From assembly GCF_035998295.1 (NCBI RefSeq), contig NZ_DASYHS010000154.1:1-38181 (forward strand): a stretch of DNA of 38,181 bases, read 5' to 3'. Both the position numbers and the translations under genes were made by a program. The notes below the pieces were generated by a model. That model searched no databases and was not told the origin of the DNA. It worked only from the letters and a program-made list of their open reading frames with translations. The DNA comes from DASYHS01 sp035998295 (GTDB lineage Bacteria > Pseudomonadota > Alphaproteobacteria > Azospirillales > Azospirillaceae). Shown here piece after piece: positions 30,686-38,181 of this stretch. Positions within the stretch are counted from its first letter, which is position 1; each line of letters begins with the position of its first letter.

Positions 30686-31285
30686 ATGAAGCTGCGCTAC
30701 AGCAAGACGTCACCCTATGTCCGCAAGGTGATGATGGTCGCGATGGAGGCCGGGCTGGCCGCGGACATCACCTTGGAACCGACCGACGCCTGGAGCCCGG
30801 ACACGACGCTGCCGCAGGACAACCCGATCGGCAAGGTACCGACGCTGATCCTCGACGACGGGACCATTCTCTACGACAGCCCGGTCATCTGCGAATACCT
30901 GGACGGGCTGCACGACGGGCCGAAACTGTTCCCGGTGGCGGGCCCGGCCCGCTGGACCGCGCTGCGGCTCCAGGCCTTGGCCGACGGCATCTGCGATGCG
31001 GCCGTGCTCCGCCGGCTGGAGGCGATGCGCCCGGAGGAGGAACGCTCGCCGTCGTGGATCGGGCGGCAGCGCATGGTCCTGGTCCGCGGCTGCGACGCGC
31101 TCGAGGCCGATGCCGGGACGCTCGCCGGCCCGACGACGGTCGGCACGCTTGCCTCGATGGCGGCGCTCGGATATCTCGACCTGCGCTGCGACGACCTCGG
31201 CTGGCGCGACGGCCGGCCACGCTTGGCCGCCTGGTTCGAGGAGGCGTCCCGGCGCCAGAGCTTCCGCGACACCCGGCCCGCCTGA
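30686..31285 (+). CDS. Glutathione S-transferase family protein
   Basis: The 199-residue product has a thioredoxin-fold N-domain (KLRYSKTSPYVRKVMMVAME; NPIGKVPTLILDDGTILYDSPVICEYL with the cis-Pro and the glutathione-binding DS at about 63-64) and a helical C-domain. The SPYVRK start is typical of a widespread proteobacterial GST subgroup; the substrate is unknown. AAGGA precedes the ATG by five bases. It follows gloB by 36 bases, so co-transcription is likely. Confidence 0.9.
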   Translation: MKLRYSKTSPYVRKVMMVAMEAGLAADITLEPTDAWSPDTTLPQDNPIGKVPTLILDDGTILYDSPVICEYLDGLHDGPKLFPVAGPARWTALRLQALADGICDAAVLRRLEAMRPEEERSPSWIGRQRMVLVRGCDALEADAGTLAGPTTVGTLASMAALGYLDLRCDDLGWRDGRPRLAAWFEEASRRQSFRDTRPA

Positions 31286-31294
31286 GCCCGGACG

Positions 31295-31750
31295 ATGACG
31301 GAGATTGAAGGGCTCGGCGCCGCCGACGTGATCAGCCTCCTGGGCCTGAGACCGCATCCCGAGGGCGGACACTACGTCGAGACGTACAGGGACCGGCCCC
31401 AGGGCGGCGGCCGCGGGGCGTGCACCGCGATCTACTATCTACTGCAGGGGGATGAGCGTTCCCACTGGCATCGGGTCGACGCGGTGGAGATCTGGCACTG
31501 GTACGCCGGCGGGCCGCTGGCGCTCACCACCTCGCTGAACGGGCACGATGCCGAGGTGGTCCATCTCGGTCCGGCACTGGCGCTGGGCCAGCGCCCGCAG
31601 GCGGTGGTCCCGGCCGGCGCGTGGCAGGCGGCCGCGTCGCTTGGCGCGTGGACCCTGGTCGGCTGCACGGTCGCGCCGGCCTTCGAGTTCTCGGGTTTCG
31701 AGCTGGCCCCGCCGGATTGGCGGCCCGCACCCCATCCCCCCGGGAGCTGA
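31295..31750 (+). CDS. DUF985 cupin family protein
   Basis: The 151-residue product is a cupin_5/DUF985 protein with HPEGGHYVETYRD near residue 21, YYLLQGDERSHWHRVDAVEIWHWY (about 47-70) and VPAGAWQAA. The histidines in SHWHRVDA could bind metal. Some related proteins have been linked to sugar or nucleotide-sugar isomerisation, but no firm reaction is known. It follows the GST gene by nine bases and converges with sufE. Confidence 0.85.
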   Translation: MTEIEGLGAADVISLLGLRPHPEGGHYVETYRDRPQGGGRGACTAIYYLLQGDERSHWHRVDAVEIWHWYAGGPLALTTSLNGHDAEVVHLGPALALGQRPQAVVPAGAWQAAASLGAWTLVGCTVAPAFEFSGFELAPPDWRPAPHPPGS

Positions 31751-31771
31751 CCGGCCGCCGACGGCCCGGCA

Positions 31772-32182
31772 TCACGCCACGGCGGCTTGGGCGGTCCGGC
31801 GGATCGTGTCGACCATGGAAAAGAAGCCGTTGCGCCGGTTGGGGCTGATATGCGCCTCGAGACCGAGGTCGCGGAACACGCCGTCGACGTCGGTTGCCAG
31901 GATCTCCTGCGGCGTGCGGCCGGAAAACAGCACCAGCAGGACCGCGATCAGCCCCTTGACGATTGCGCTGTCGCTATCGGCCCGAAAGCTCAGCCGCCCG
32001 CCCTCGGCTTCCGCCTCGGGGACCAGCCAGACTTGGCTCATGCATCCCTCGACCTTGTAGACGTCGGTCTTGCGGGCCTCGTCCAAGGGCGGCAGGGCGC
32101 GCCCGAGATCAATGAGATACCGGTAGCGATCCTCCCACTCGTCGAAGAGGGAGAAATTCTCTTTCAGCTCGTCGATGTCCAT
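31772..32182 (-). CDS. sufE: SufE, cysteine desulfuration protein
   Basis: SufE accepts sulfur from the SufS desulfurase and passes it to the SUF scaffold for Fe-S cluster assembly. The 136-residue length is standard. The active Cys47 lies in VEGCMSQVW. DEWEDRYRYLIDLGRALPP at the start and HISPNRRNGFFSMV at the end are family marks. The ATG has GAGGG four bases upstream. It stands apart from other suf genes but close to Fe-S-containing SdhB. Confidence 0.93.
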   Translation of the reverse strand: MDIDELKENFSLFDEWEDRYRYLIDLGRALPPLDEARKTDVYKVEGCMSQVWLVPEAEAEGGRLSFRADSDSAIVKGLIAVLLVLFSGRTPQEILATDVDGVFRDLGLEAHISPNRRNGFFSMVDTIRRTAQAAVA

Positions 32183-32197
32183 CTTGCCCTCGCTGCG

Positions 32198-32222
32198 CCT
32201 TGGGTAGTTATACCGCCCAAGG
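32198..32222 (-). promoter_or_regulatory. Inverted repeat around a TATAAC box upstream of sufE
   Basis: CCTTGGG (32198-32204) and CCCAAGG (32216-32222) flank 11 bases that read on the minus strand as CGGTATAACTA. TATAAC could be a -10 element covered by a repressor, or the repeat could form an mRNA hairpin between the small gene and sufE. No good -35 is visible. Confidence 0.42.
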
Positions 32223-32240
32223 GCACGGGGCCGGAAGCGT

Positions 32241-32432
32241 TCACTCGGCGGCGAGCCAGCGCTCGTCCTCTTCGTTGCCGATCGCGAGAAAATACCGGCA
32301 GCCCCAGTGGCCGAACGGCCGGGCCTGCATCTCCCGCTCTGCGCCGGACCCGTGAAGACGGTGGCGCACGCACGTATCCCGCACGGCGCAGACCTGCGCC
32401 TCGCCGGCGCCCGAACAGCTCGCCAGTATCAT
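32241..32432 (-). CDS. Small four-cysteine protein, function unknown
   Basis: The 63-residue product has Cys6, Cys15, Cys21 and Cys45 and the conserved-looking stretch GSGAEREMQARPFGHWGCRYF. A good ribosome site (GGAG, five bases before the ATG at 32432) supports real expression. I do not recognise a named family. Four cysteines could bind Zn2+ or an Fe-S cluster. It lies between sdhB and sufE, both tied to Fe-S clusters, on the same strand. That is the main hint to its role, and it remains an inference. Confidence 0.6.
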   Translation of the reverse strand: MILASCSGAGEAQVCAVRDTCVRHRLHGSGAEREMQARPFGHWGCRYFLAIGNEEDERWLAAE

Positions 32433-32579
32433 GCCGTCTCCGTTGGGCGAGGGGGCAGCGGGCCCCCGGGACGTCCGTGGAATTATTCAAACAGTTTACG
32501 AAAATTAACTACCACGTCCCGGCGAGTCGGACACTCGAACTTTCGGGGTATGCGCGCCGGCCTTTCGGAATAGAAGCAC

Positions 32580-32605
32580 CCGCTCCCCCGCTGGCGGGAG
32601 AGCGG
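32580..32605 (-). terminator. Hairpin after sdhB
   Basis: Bases 32580-32591 and 32594-32605 form a 12-bp stem with one mismatch and a 2-base loop, 11 bases beyond the sdhB stop. The core CTCCCxC/GCGGGAGAG resembles the repeat at 854-878. The gap from 32433 to 32579 holds an AT-rich patch near 32480-32515, perhaps a promoter for the small gene, but no clear boxes. Confidence 0.5.
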
Positions 32606-32615
32606 AGCCTCCGGG

Positions 32616-33392
32616 CTAACGCCGCTCGACCATCAGCTTCTTGATCTCGGAGATCGCCTTGGCCGGGTTCAGGCCCTTGGGGCAGGTGCGGGTGCAGTTC
32701 ATGATCGTATGGCAGCGGTACAGGCGGAACGGATCCTCCAGCATGTCCAGACGCTCGCCGGTCGCCTCGTCACGGGAGTCCGCGATGAAGCGGTAGGCCT
32801 GGAGCAGCACCGCCGGGCCGAGATAGCGGTCGCCGCTCCACCAGTAACTCGGGCACGAGGTCGTGCAGCAGAAGCACAGGATGCACTCGTAGAGGCCGTT
32901 CAGCTTCTCGCGCTCGTCCGGCGACTGCAGCCGCTCGCGCGAGGGGGCGGGCGACTGGGTCTGGAGCCACGGCTTGATCGAGGCGAGCTGCGCGTAGACC
33001 TGGTTGAGGTCGGGCACGAGATCCTTCACGACCGGCATATGCGGCAGCGGATAGACGCGGACGTCGCCCTTCACTTCCTCGATCGGCTTCAGGCAGGCCA
33101 GCGTGTTCGTGCCGTCTATGTTCATCGCGCAGGAGCCGCAGATGCCCTCGCGGCAGGAGCGGCGGAAGGAGACCGTGCTGTCGACCTCGTTCTTGATGTA
33201 GATCAGCGCATCGAGCACCATCGGCCCGCATTGGTCGAGGTCGATCTCGAACTCGTCGATGCGCGGGTTCTGCCCGTCATCCGGGCTCCAGCGGTAGAGC
33301 TTGAACGTCCGGGCGCGCTTGGCGCCCTTGGCGGCCGATACCTTCTTGCCGGGCTGCGGCCTGGAATTTGCGGGAAGCGCGAACTCGACCAT
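32616..33392 (-). CDS. sdhB: Succinate dehydrogenase iron-sulfur subunit
   Basis: SdhB passes electrons from the flavoprotein to ubiquinone at the inner membrane (complex II). The 258-residue product holds all cluster ligands: 2Fe-2S at C80, C85, C88 and C100 (SCREGICGSCAM); 4Fe-4S and 3Fe-4S at C170, C173, C176 and C180 (CILCFCCTTSCP), plus C227, C233 and C237 (CHTIMNCTRTCPKG). The quinone-site residue region SYWWSGD is present. Last gene of the sdhCDAB operon. Confidence 0.96.
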   Translation of the reverse strand: MVEFALPANSRPQPGKKVSAAKGAKRARTFKLYRWSPDDGQNPRIDEFEIDLDQCGPMVLDALIYIKNEVDSTVSFRRSCREGICGSCAMNIDGTNTLACLKPIEEVKGDVRVYPLPHMPVVKDLVPDLNQVYAQLASIKPWLQTQSPAPSRERLQSPDEREKLNGLYECILCFCCTTSCPSYWWSGDRYLGPAVLLQAYRFIADSRDEATGERLDMLEDPFRLYRCHTIMNCTRTCPKGLNPAKAISEIKKLMVERR

Positions 33393-33488
33393 CGTTCCGT
33401 ATCCTCGGCTGCCTCGCGCAGCCTCATCCGTTGGCGCCGGGCCGCCTGATCGCGGCCCGGCCGTTCTTCATGGCTCGCTTTGTTCCGA

Positions 33489-35279
33489 TCAGTACACGCG
33501 CGCCTTCGGGGGGAAGGGCTGGACCTCGTTGGTCAGCGTGTAGAGATGGACGGGCCGGTAGTCGAGCCGGACCTCGCCCTTCTCGTCGACCCAGCTCACG
33601 GTGTGCTTCATCCAGTTCTCGTCGTCGCGCTCGGAGAAGTCCTCGCGCGCATGCGCGCCGCGGCTCTCCTTGCGGTTGGCCGCGGAGTTGATGGTCGCGA
33701 CCGCCTGGTACATCAGGTTGTCGAGTTCCAGCGCCTCGACGAGGTCCGAGTTCCAGATCATGGACCGGTCGGTGAGGCTGATCGTCGGCCGCTTGGACCA
33801 GCAGTCGGCCATCAGCTTCACGCCCTCCTCCAGCACCTCGCCGGTGCGGAAGACCGCGCAGTTGTTCTGCATCACCTTCTGCATCTCGAGCCGCAGATGG
33901 GCCACGCGCAGGTCGCCCTTGGCGTGGCGGGTACGATCGAACCGCTCGAGCGAGCGGTCGGTCGCGTCACCGGGCAGCGCCCTGTGCGAGGAGCCCTTCT
34001 CGACGACCTCGGCCGCCCGGATCGCGGCCGCACGCCCGAACACGACCAGGTCGAGCAGCGAATTCGAGCCAAGCCGGTTCGCCCCGTGGACCGAGACGCA
34101 GGCCGCCTCGCCGATCGCCATCAGCCCGGGCACGACCGCGTCGGGATTGTCGGCGGTCGGACTCACGACCTCGCACCGGTAGTTGGTGGGGATGCCGCCC
34201 ATGTTGTAGTGGACGGTCGGCAGGACCGGGATCGCCTCCTTCGTCACGTCGACGCCGGCGAAGACCTTCGCCGTCTCGGCGATGCCGGGCAGGCGCTCGT
34301 GGATCACCTTCGGGTCGAGATGCTCGAGATGGAGGTGGATGTGGTCCTTGTTGGGGCCGACGCCGCGGCCCTCGCGGATCTCGATCGTCATGGAGCGGCT
34401 GACGACGTCACGGCTCGCGAGGTCCTTGGCGGATGGCGCATAGCGCTCCATGAAGCGCTCGCCCTCGGAGTTCGTGAGATAGCCGCCCTCGCCGCGCACG
34501 CCCTCGGTGATCAGGCAGCCCGCCCCGTAGATGCCGGTCGGGTGGAACTGCACGAACTCCATGTCCTGGAGCGGCAGGCCGGCGCGCAGCACCATGGCGT
34601 TGCCGTCGCCGGTCGAGGTGTGGGCCGAGGTGCACGAGAAGTAGGTGCGCCCGTAGCCCCCGGTAGCGAGCACGGTCATATGGGCGCGGAAGCGGTGGAT
34701 CGTTCCGTCGTCGAGGTTCCAGGCGAGCACGCCGCGGCACACGCCGTCCTCGTCCATCAGCAGGTCGAGCGCGAAATACTCGACGAAGAACTCGGCCTCG
34801 TGCTTCAGCGACTGCTGGTAGAGCGTGTGCAGGATCGCGTGGCCGGTGCGGTCGGCGGCGGCACAGGTACGGTAGGCCTGCCCTTCGCCGAAGCGCACGG
34901 TCATGCCGCCGAAGGCGCGCTGGTAGATCTTGCCTTCCGCCGTGCGCGAGAACGGCACGCCGTAATGCTCGAGCTCGATGATGGCGGGGATCGCCTCGCG
35001 GCACATGTACTCGATCGCGTCCTGGTCGCCGAGCCAGTCGGACCCCTTGACGGTGTCGTACATGTGGTAGCGCCAGTCGTCCTCGCCCATGTTGCCGAGC
35101 GCGGCCGAGATGCCGCCCTGCGCGGCCACGGTGTGGCTGCGGGTCGGGAACACCTTCGTGATGCAGGCGGTCTTCAGCCCCTTCTCGGCCATGCCGAAGG
35201 TGGCGCGCAGACCGGCGCCGCCGGCGCCGACGACGACGACGTCGTAGGTGTGGTCGATGATCTGATAGGAGGTCGCCAT
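33489..35279 (-). CDS. sdhA: Succinate dehydrogenase flavoprotein subunit
   Basis: SdhA oxidises succinate to fumarate with covalently bound FAD. The 596-residue product has the dinucleotide-binding VVVGAGGAGLRATFG (about 15-29), the FAD-linking His in SHTVAAQGG, and the substrate-site regions QFHPTGIYGAG, TEGVRGEGGYL and HGANRLGSNSLLDL. The C-terminal helical domain ends normally. It is preceded by sdhD with a gap of four bases and followed by sdhB. Confidence 0.97.
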   Translation of the reverse strand: MATSYQIIDHTYDVVVVGAGGAGLRATFGMAEKGLKTACITKVFPTRSHTVAAQGGISAALGNMGEDDWRYHMYDTVKGSDWLGDQDAIEYMCREAIPAIIELEHYGVPFSRTAEGKIYQRAFGGMTVRFGEGQAYRTCAAADRTGHAILHTLYQQSLKHEAEFFVEYFALDLLMDEDGVCRGVLAWNLDDGTIHRFRAHMTVLATGGYGRTYFSCTSAHTSTGDGNAMVLRAGLPLQDMEFVQFHPTGIYGAGCLITEGVRGEGGYLTNSEGERFMERYAPSAKDLASRDVVSRSMTIEIREGRGVGPNKDHIHLHLEHLDPKVIHERLPGIAETAKVFAGVDVTKEAIPVLPTVHYNMGGIPTNYRCEVVSPTADNPDAVVPGLMAIGEAACVSVHGANRLGSNSLLDLVVFGRAAAIRAAEVVEKGSSHRALPGDATDRSLERFDRTRHAKGDLRVAHLRLEMQKVMQNNCAVFRTGEVLEEGVKLMADCWSKRPTISLTDRSMIWNSDLVEALELDNLMYQAVATINSAANRKESRGAHAREDFSERDDENWMKHTVSWVDEKGEVRLDYRPVHLYTLTNEVQPFPPKARVY

Positions 35280-35283
35280 CGCC

Positions 35284-35667
35284 TCAGCCCCCGAATGCGA
35301 TCTTGAGAACGGAGAAGATCCCGGCCACCGCCAGCAGCAGGCACAGGAACTTCACCGCGATGATGGCGAAGGTCTTCGCCAATTCGTGGTGGACGTAATC
35401 CTCGATCACGACCTGGAGGCCGGAGGCGGCGTGATGGAACGTGACGCCGACCGTCAGGATCATCAGCACCGCGGGCCATGGAGACGACAGCCAGGCCCGC
35501 ATCTCGATCCACGAGGCGTCGAGATGGCCGATCACGGAGATCACGAACCACAGCGTCAGCGGGACCAGCGCGAGCGAGGTCAGGCGGCTCAGCCACCAGT
35601 GTTCGGTCCCGGACTTGGCGGAGCCGAGCCCGCGGGCGCGGGCGAGCGGAGTACGCAGGGTCTTCAT
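35284..35667 (-). CDS. sdhD: Succinate dehydrogenase membrane anchor subunit
   Basis: The 127-residue product has three membrane segments (about 30-50, 60-82 and 100-122) and the conserved SGTEHWWLSRLTSLAL start. VTFHHAASGLQVVIEDYVH contains the histidine likely to ligate heme b and lies close to the ubiquinone site. With SdhC it anchors SdhAB in the membrane. ATG 35667 gives the usual length; the open frame extends upstream into sdhC without homology. Confidence 0.93.
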   Translation of the reverse strand: MKTLRTPLARARGLGSAKSGTEHWWLSRLTSLALVPLTLWFVISVIGHLDASWIEMRAWLSSPWPAVLMILTVGVTFHHAASGLQVVIEDYVHHELAKTFAIIAVKFLCLLLAVAGIFSVLKIAFGG

Positions 35668-35672
35668 GGGCC

Positions 35673-36062
35673 TCACCAGGCGATCAGGGCGACGATCCAG
35701 GTCAGAAGGGTCAGGCCGATCGAGGCGCCGACCACGATGTAGCCTCCGAGATAGACCTGCGGCAGTTCCAGTCCATAGCCCGTGTCCCACACGAGGTGCC
35801 GGATGCCGTTGCAGAAATGATACCAGAAGCAGAAGGTCCAGCCGAACATCAGCAGCAGCCCGAACCAGGAACCGATAAACTCCTGCGCGTCATCGAAGGC
35901 TGCGGGCCCGGTCGCGGCGGCAACCAGCCACCATACCAGCAGCACCGTCCCGACCGACAGGGCGACACCCGTGATGCGGTGCGAGATCGAGAGCACCGAG
36001 GTGATCTGCGGGCGGTAGACCTGGAGGTGGGGAGAGAGCGGCCGGCTGGCGTTTGCTGCCAT
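35673..36062 (-). CDS. sdhC: Succinate dehydrogenase cytochrome b556 subunit
   Basis: The 129-residue product begins with RPLSPHLQVYRPQITSVLSI, the family signature, and has three membrane segments. HFCNGIRHLVWDTG carries the heme-ligating His. It heads sdhCDAB, with a strong promoter about 40 bases upstream. It lies just downstream of the malyl/mesaconyl-CoA genes. Confidence 0.94.
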   Translation of the reverse strand: MAANASRPLSPHLQVYRPQITSVLSISHRITGVALSVGTVLLVWWLVAAATGPAAFDDAQEFIGSWFGLLLMFGWTFCFWYHFCNGIRHLVWDTGYGLELPQVYLGGYIVVGASIGLTLLTWIVALIAW

Positions 36063-36102
36063 TTTCCTCGTCCTCGCTTGGGATTCTTAAAATGCGCGGA
36101 CT

Positions 36103-36131
36103 GATCTACGCCTACCGGGCGGCATAGTCAA
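36103..36131 (-). promoter_or_regulatory. Promoter of sdhCDAB
   Basis: On the minus strand TTGACT (36131-36126) and TAGATC (36108-36103) are separated by 17 bases. The -10 ends 40 bases before the sdhC ATG. It lets sdhCDAB be expressed apart from the upstream mch-like gene. Confidence 0.6.
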
Positions 36132-36217
36132 CGCCACCCGCCCCGGATTCGCCGGGAAGCGCCGTTCTTCGCTGTCTGCGAAGACTTCACAAGAAATTAC
36201 AAGGAAGATCAGGACCT

Positions 36218-37264
36218 TCACTGCATCCGCCTTGCCGCCAGCACGGTGTAGTCGAGCGCGAGCAGGAGGTCGGGACCGTCGGCGGGGAAGTCGGCGCAGG
36301 GCCGGTCGCGTACGGCACGCGTCGCGAGGCGCAAGGCCCCCAGATCCGTACGCCCCGGCACTGGGTCGACCGACAGAACCTCGGTCCAGGCATACACGGT
36401 GTCGCCGGCGAAGCACGGGGCGGCATGGCGGCCGCCGTGGATCGCGGCCATGCGCAGCGCGCCCTCCAACCCGTTCCAGGACAGGGCACGCGCGATGCTG
36501 ATCACGTGGCCGCCATAGACGAGGCGACGGCCGAAGCGTCCCTCGCGCGCTGCCCGGGCATCGAAATGCACGCGGGCGGGGTTCTGGTAGAGCCGGGTCG
36601 CGAGCGCGTGCTCCGCCTCCTCCACGGTCGTTCCGTCGATGTGGTCGATGCGCTCGCCGGGCGCGTAGTCCTCCCAGAAATGACGTATCCCGGCCGAGCC
36701 CGGGTCGAGCCCGGCGAACGACAGCCCCGGCGGCACGACGAGCCGGGGCACCGCGACGGCGTCCGGCAGGACCGGCACGACCGGGTCCGGCGCCGGGGCC
36801 GGGGCCGCAGGGTCGCGCACCGGCAGCATCACCCAGCGCACGAACTCCAGCACCGCGCGGCCGTGCTGGTTGGTGCCGGTCGTGCGCACCCAGACGGTCC
36901 CGGTCGACCGGTTCGAGTTCCGCTTCGCGCCGATCACCGCGGACGTCGCCGACAGCGTGTCGCCGGGGAACACCGGATCGAGGAAGCGGCAATCGGCATA
37001 GCCGAGATTGGCGACCGCGTTCAGCGACACGTCGGCGACGCTGCGCCCGAAGACGAGGTGGAAGACCAGCAGGTCGTCGACCGGAGCGGCCGGCAGCCCG
37101 AGGCCGCGGGCAAGCGGGTCGCTGGCGTGGAGCGCGTTGCGCGAGCCGGTCAGCGCCAGGTGGAGCGCCACGTCCCCCGTCGTGACCGTGCGCGGCACCG
37201 GATGGCCGAGCACGAGGCCGGGCGTGAAGTCCTCGAACAGCCGGCCGGCCGAGGACCTGGTCAT
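36218..37264 (-). CDS. mch: Mesaconyl-CoA hydratase-like MaoC dehydratase
   Basis: Mesaconyl-CoA hydratase interconverts mesaconyl-CoA (2-methylfumaryl-CoA) and beta-methylmalyl-CoA in the ethylmalonyl-CoA pathway. The 348-residue product has two MaoC hot-dog domains: FEDFTPGLVLGHPVPRTVT and SLNAVANLGYADCRFLDPVFPGDTL in the first, ERIDHIDGTTVEEAEHAL and FAGDTVYAWTEVLSV in the second. RLVYGGHVISIARAL matches my memory of Mch. Its ATG overlaps the upstream lyase gene by four bases. Other MaoC hydratases are possible, but the full-length match and neighbour favour Mch. Confidence 0.85.
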   Translation of the reverse strand: MTRSSAGRLFEDFTPGLVLGHPVPRTVTTGDVALHLALTGSRNALHASDPLARGLGLPAAPVDDLLVFHLVFGRSVADVSLNAVANLGYADCRFLDPVFPGDTLSATSAVIGAKRNSNRSTGTVWVRTTGTNQHGRAVLEFVRWVMLPVRDPAAPAPAPDPVVPVLPDAVAVPRLVVPPGLSFAGLDPGSAGIRHFWEDYAPGERIDHIDGTTVEEAEHALATRLYQNPARVHFDARAAREGRFGRRLVYGGHVISIARALSWNGLEGALRMAAIHGGRHAAPCFAGDTVYAWTEVLSVDPVPGRTDLGALRLATRAVRDRPCADFPADGPDLLLALDYTVLAARRMQ

Positions 37265-38163
37265 GCCGGAGGCGCCCCCTCCTGCCGGCCTTCCTCCAGG
37301 CGCGCGATCGCGTCGGCAAGGGCCACGAGGCGGCGCGCGTCCTGGACGTGCAGCGCCTCGACCAGCTTGCCGTCGACGACGACGACGGCCCTGCCCTCGG
37401 CCTGCGCCGCGGCATGGGCGTCGATGATGCGTCGGGAAAAGGCGATGTCCTCGGCCGCCGGCGAGAACGCCGCGTTGGCGGCGGCGATCGTCTTCGGGTG
37501 GATCAGCGTCTTGCCGTCGAAGCCCAACTCCGCACCCTGGCGGCAGGACCGGGCGAACCCCTCGTCGTCGGACAGGTCGAGATGGACGCCGTCAAGGATC
37601 GCGAGGCCGTAGGCGCGCGCCGCCAGCAGGCACAGGCCGAGCCCGGTGATCATGGGCAGCCGGTCCGGCGTGTGGGCGGCATGGAGGTCCTTGGCCAGGT
37701 CGGAGGTGCCCATCACCAGGCCGCCAAGCCCGGGGCCGGCGCCCGCGATCTCCTTGGCGTTCAGCACGCCGAGCGGCGTCTCCATCATGCACCAGACCGC
37801 GAGCCCGGCCGGAGCCCCCGCCGAGGCGAGCACCTGGACGGCCCGGCGCACGGCATCGGCGCTCTCGACCTTGGGCAGCAGGACCGCGTCCGCCCCGCTG
37901 CCGGCGGCCGCTATCAGGTCGGCATGGCCCCACGGCGTGTCGAGGCCATTGACCCGGACCAGGACTTCGCGCGGCCCGAACCCGCCCGCGCGCACCGCGT
38001 CCACGACCTGCCGGCGCGCGGCTTCCTTCGCGTCCGGCGCCACCGCATCCTCCAGGTCGAGGATCAGCGCGTCCGCCGGCAGGCTCCGCCCCTTCTCGAG
38101 CGCGCGGGCGTTGGAGCCGGGCATGTAGAGGACGCTGCGGCGCGGCCGGACGGTCGTGGCCAT
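37261..38163 (-). CDS. CoA ester lyase / malyl-CoA thioesterase-like (HpcH/HpaI family)
   Basis: The 300-residue CitE-like product has RRSVLYMPGSNARALEKG, the metal-binding LDLEDAVAPDAKEAAR (Asp/Glu ligands), VRVNGLDTPWG, MMETPLGVLNAKEI and GFDGKTLIHPKTI. The ending with VVVDGKLVEALHV is typical. It resembles (3S)-malyl-CoA thioesterase (Mcl2), which hydrolyses malyl-CoA in the ethylmalonyl-CoA pathway, more than the longer lyase Mcl1; that choice is from memory of sequences. ATG 38163 has GGGAAG just upstream. It is translationally coupled to the hydratase gene (ATGA). Its promoter lies outside the window. Confidence 0.83.
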   Translation of the reverse strand: MATTVRPRRSVLYMPGSNARALEKGRSLPADALILDLEDAVAPDAKEAARRQVVDAVRAGGFGPREVLVRVNGLDTPWGHADLIAAAGSGADAVLLPKVESADAVRRAVQVLASAGAPAGLAVWCMMETPLGVLNAKEIAGAGPGLGGLVMGTSDLAKDLHAAHTPDRLPMITGLGLCLLAARAYGLAILDGVHLDLSDDEGFARSCRQGAELGFDGKTLIHPKTIAAANAAFSPAAEDIAFSRRIIDAHAAAQAEGRAVVVVDGKLVEALHVQDARRLVALADAIARLEEGRQEGAPPA

Positions 38164-38181
38164 CTCTTCCCTTCCCAAGTG

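Noticed and set aside
33480..35306. Plus-strand 608-codon frame opposite sdhA
   Set aside because: Antisense shadow of sdhA with no recognisable domain.

Overview
The window is GC-rich, densely packed bacterial chromosome. The gene content points to an alphaproteobacterium, most likely of the Rhodospirillales sensu lato: a TIGR02302-type low-complexity protein next to a zinc-ribbon/DUF3426 protein and ftsEX, an adenosylcobalamin-dependent ribonucleotide reductase, metX-metW, DUF2125, and an sdhCDAB operon beside malyl-CoA/mesaconyl-CoA genes. The order is inferred from this content; no rRNA or tRNA gene lies in the window to fix it. I see no phage, insertion sequence, CRISPR array or origin. 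No stretch longer than about 220 bases lacks a gene.

Layout. 1-4902: end of a TIGR02302 protein, a hairpin repeat between convergent genes, a zinc-ribbon membrane protein (minus), then a translationally coupled ftsE-ftsX-ydcF-like-plsC run (plus). 5027-8338: class II ribonucleotide reductase nrdJ with a good promoter and a 312-residue intein placed exactly before the catalytic radical cysteine. 8431-16728: an accessory-looking block with two glycosyltransferases, a secreted protein with one c-heme motif, a PqqD-like/PIG-L deacetylase fusion and three SAM methyltransferases, some of whose convergent gene ends overlap. 16846-19551: chaC-CDF metal exporter (minus) and a DUF2125 protein (plus). 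19529-24458: divergent amino-acid operons, chorismate mutase-like/hisC/tyrC (minus) and metX-metW (plus), with promoters back to back. 24532-28935: PRC-barrel secreted protein, fatty acid desaturase, and a TetR regulator divergent from an SDR-EamA transporter pair. 28958-31750: a methyltransferase divergent from gloB, then a GST and a DUF985 cupin. 31772-38163 (minus): CoA ester lyase, mesaconyl-CoA hydratase-like gene, sdhCDAB, a small four-cysteine protein and sufE.

How genes work together. The two right-hand metabolic genes convert C4/C5 malyl- and mesaconyl-CoA esters, steps of the ethylmalonyl-CoA pathway, which feeds succinate and malate to the TCA cycle; they sit directly upstream of succinate dehydrogenase. 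The chorismate mutase, TyrC and HisC together cover tyrosine and phenylalanine branch steps. MetX and MetW act in methionine synthesis. GloB, GST and ChaC share glutathione chemistry. The 8.4-16.7 kb block has the enzyme mix expected for a modified surface or secreted glycan, but its product cannot be read from the sequence.

The most notable items are the intein with a damaged homing-endonuclease domain in nrdJ, the PqqD-like/PIG-L/unknown-domain fusion in the glycosyltransferase-methyltransferase block, a chorismate mutase that seems to keep half of a prephenate dehydratase plus an ACT-like tail, and a four-cysteine small protein next to sufE.
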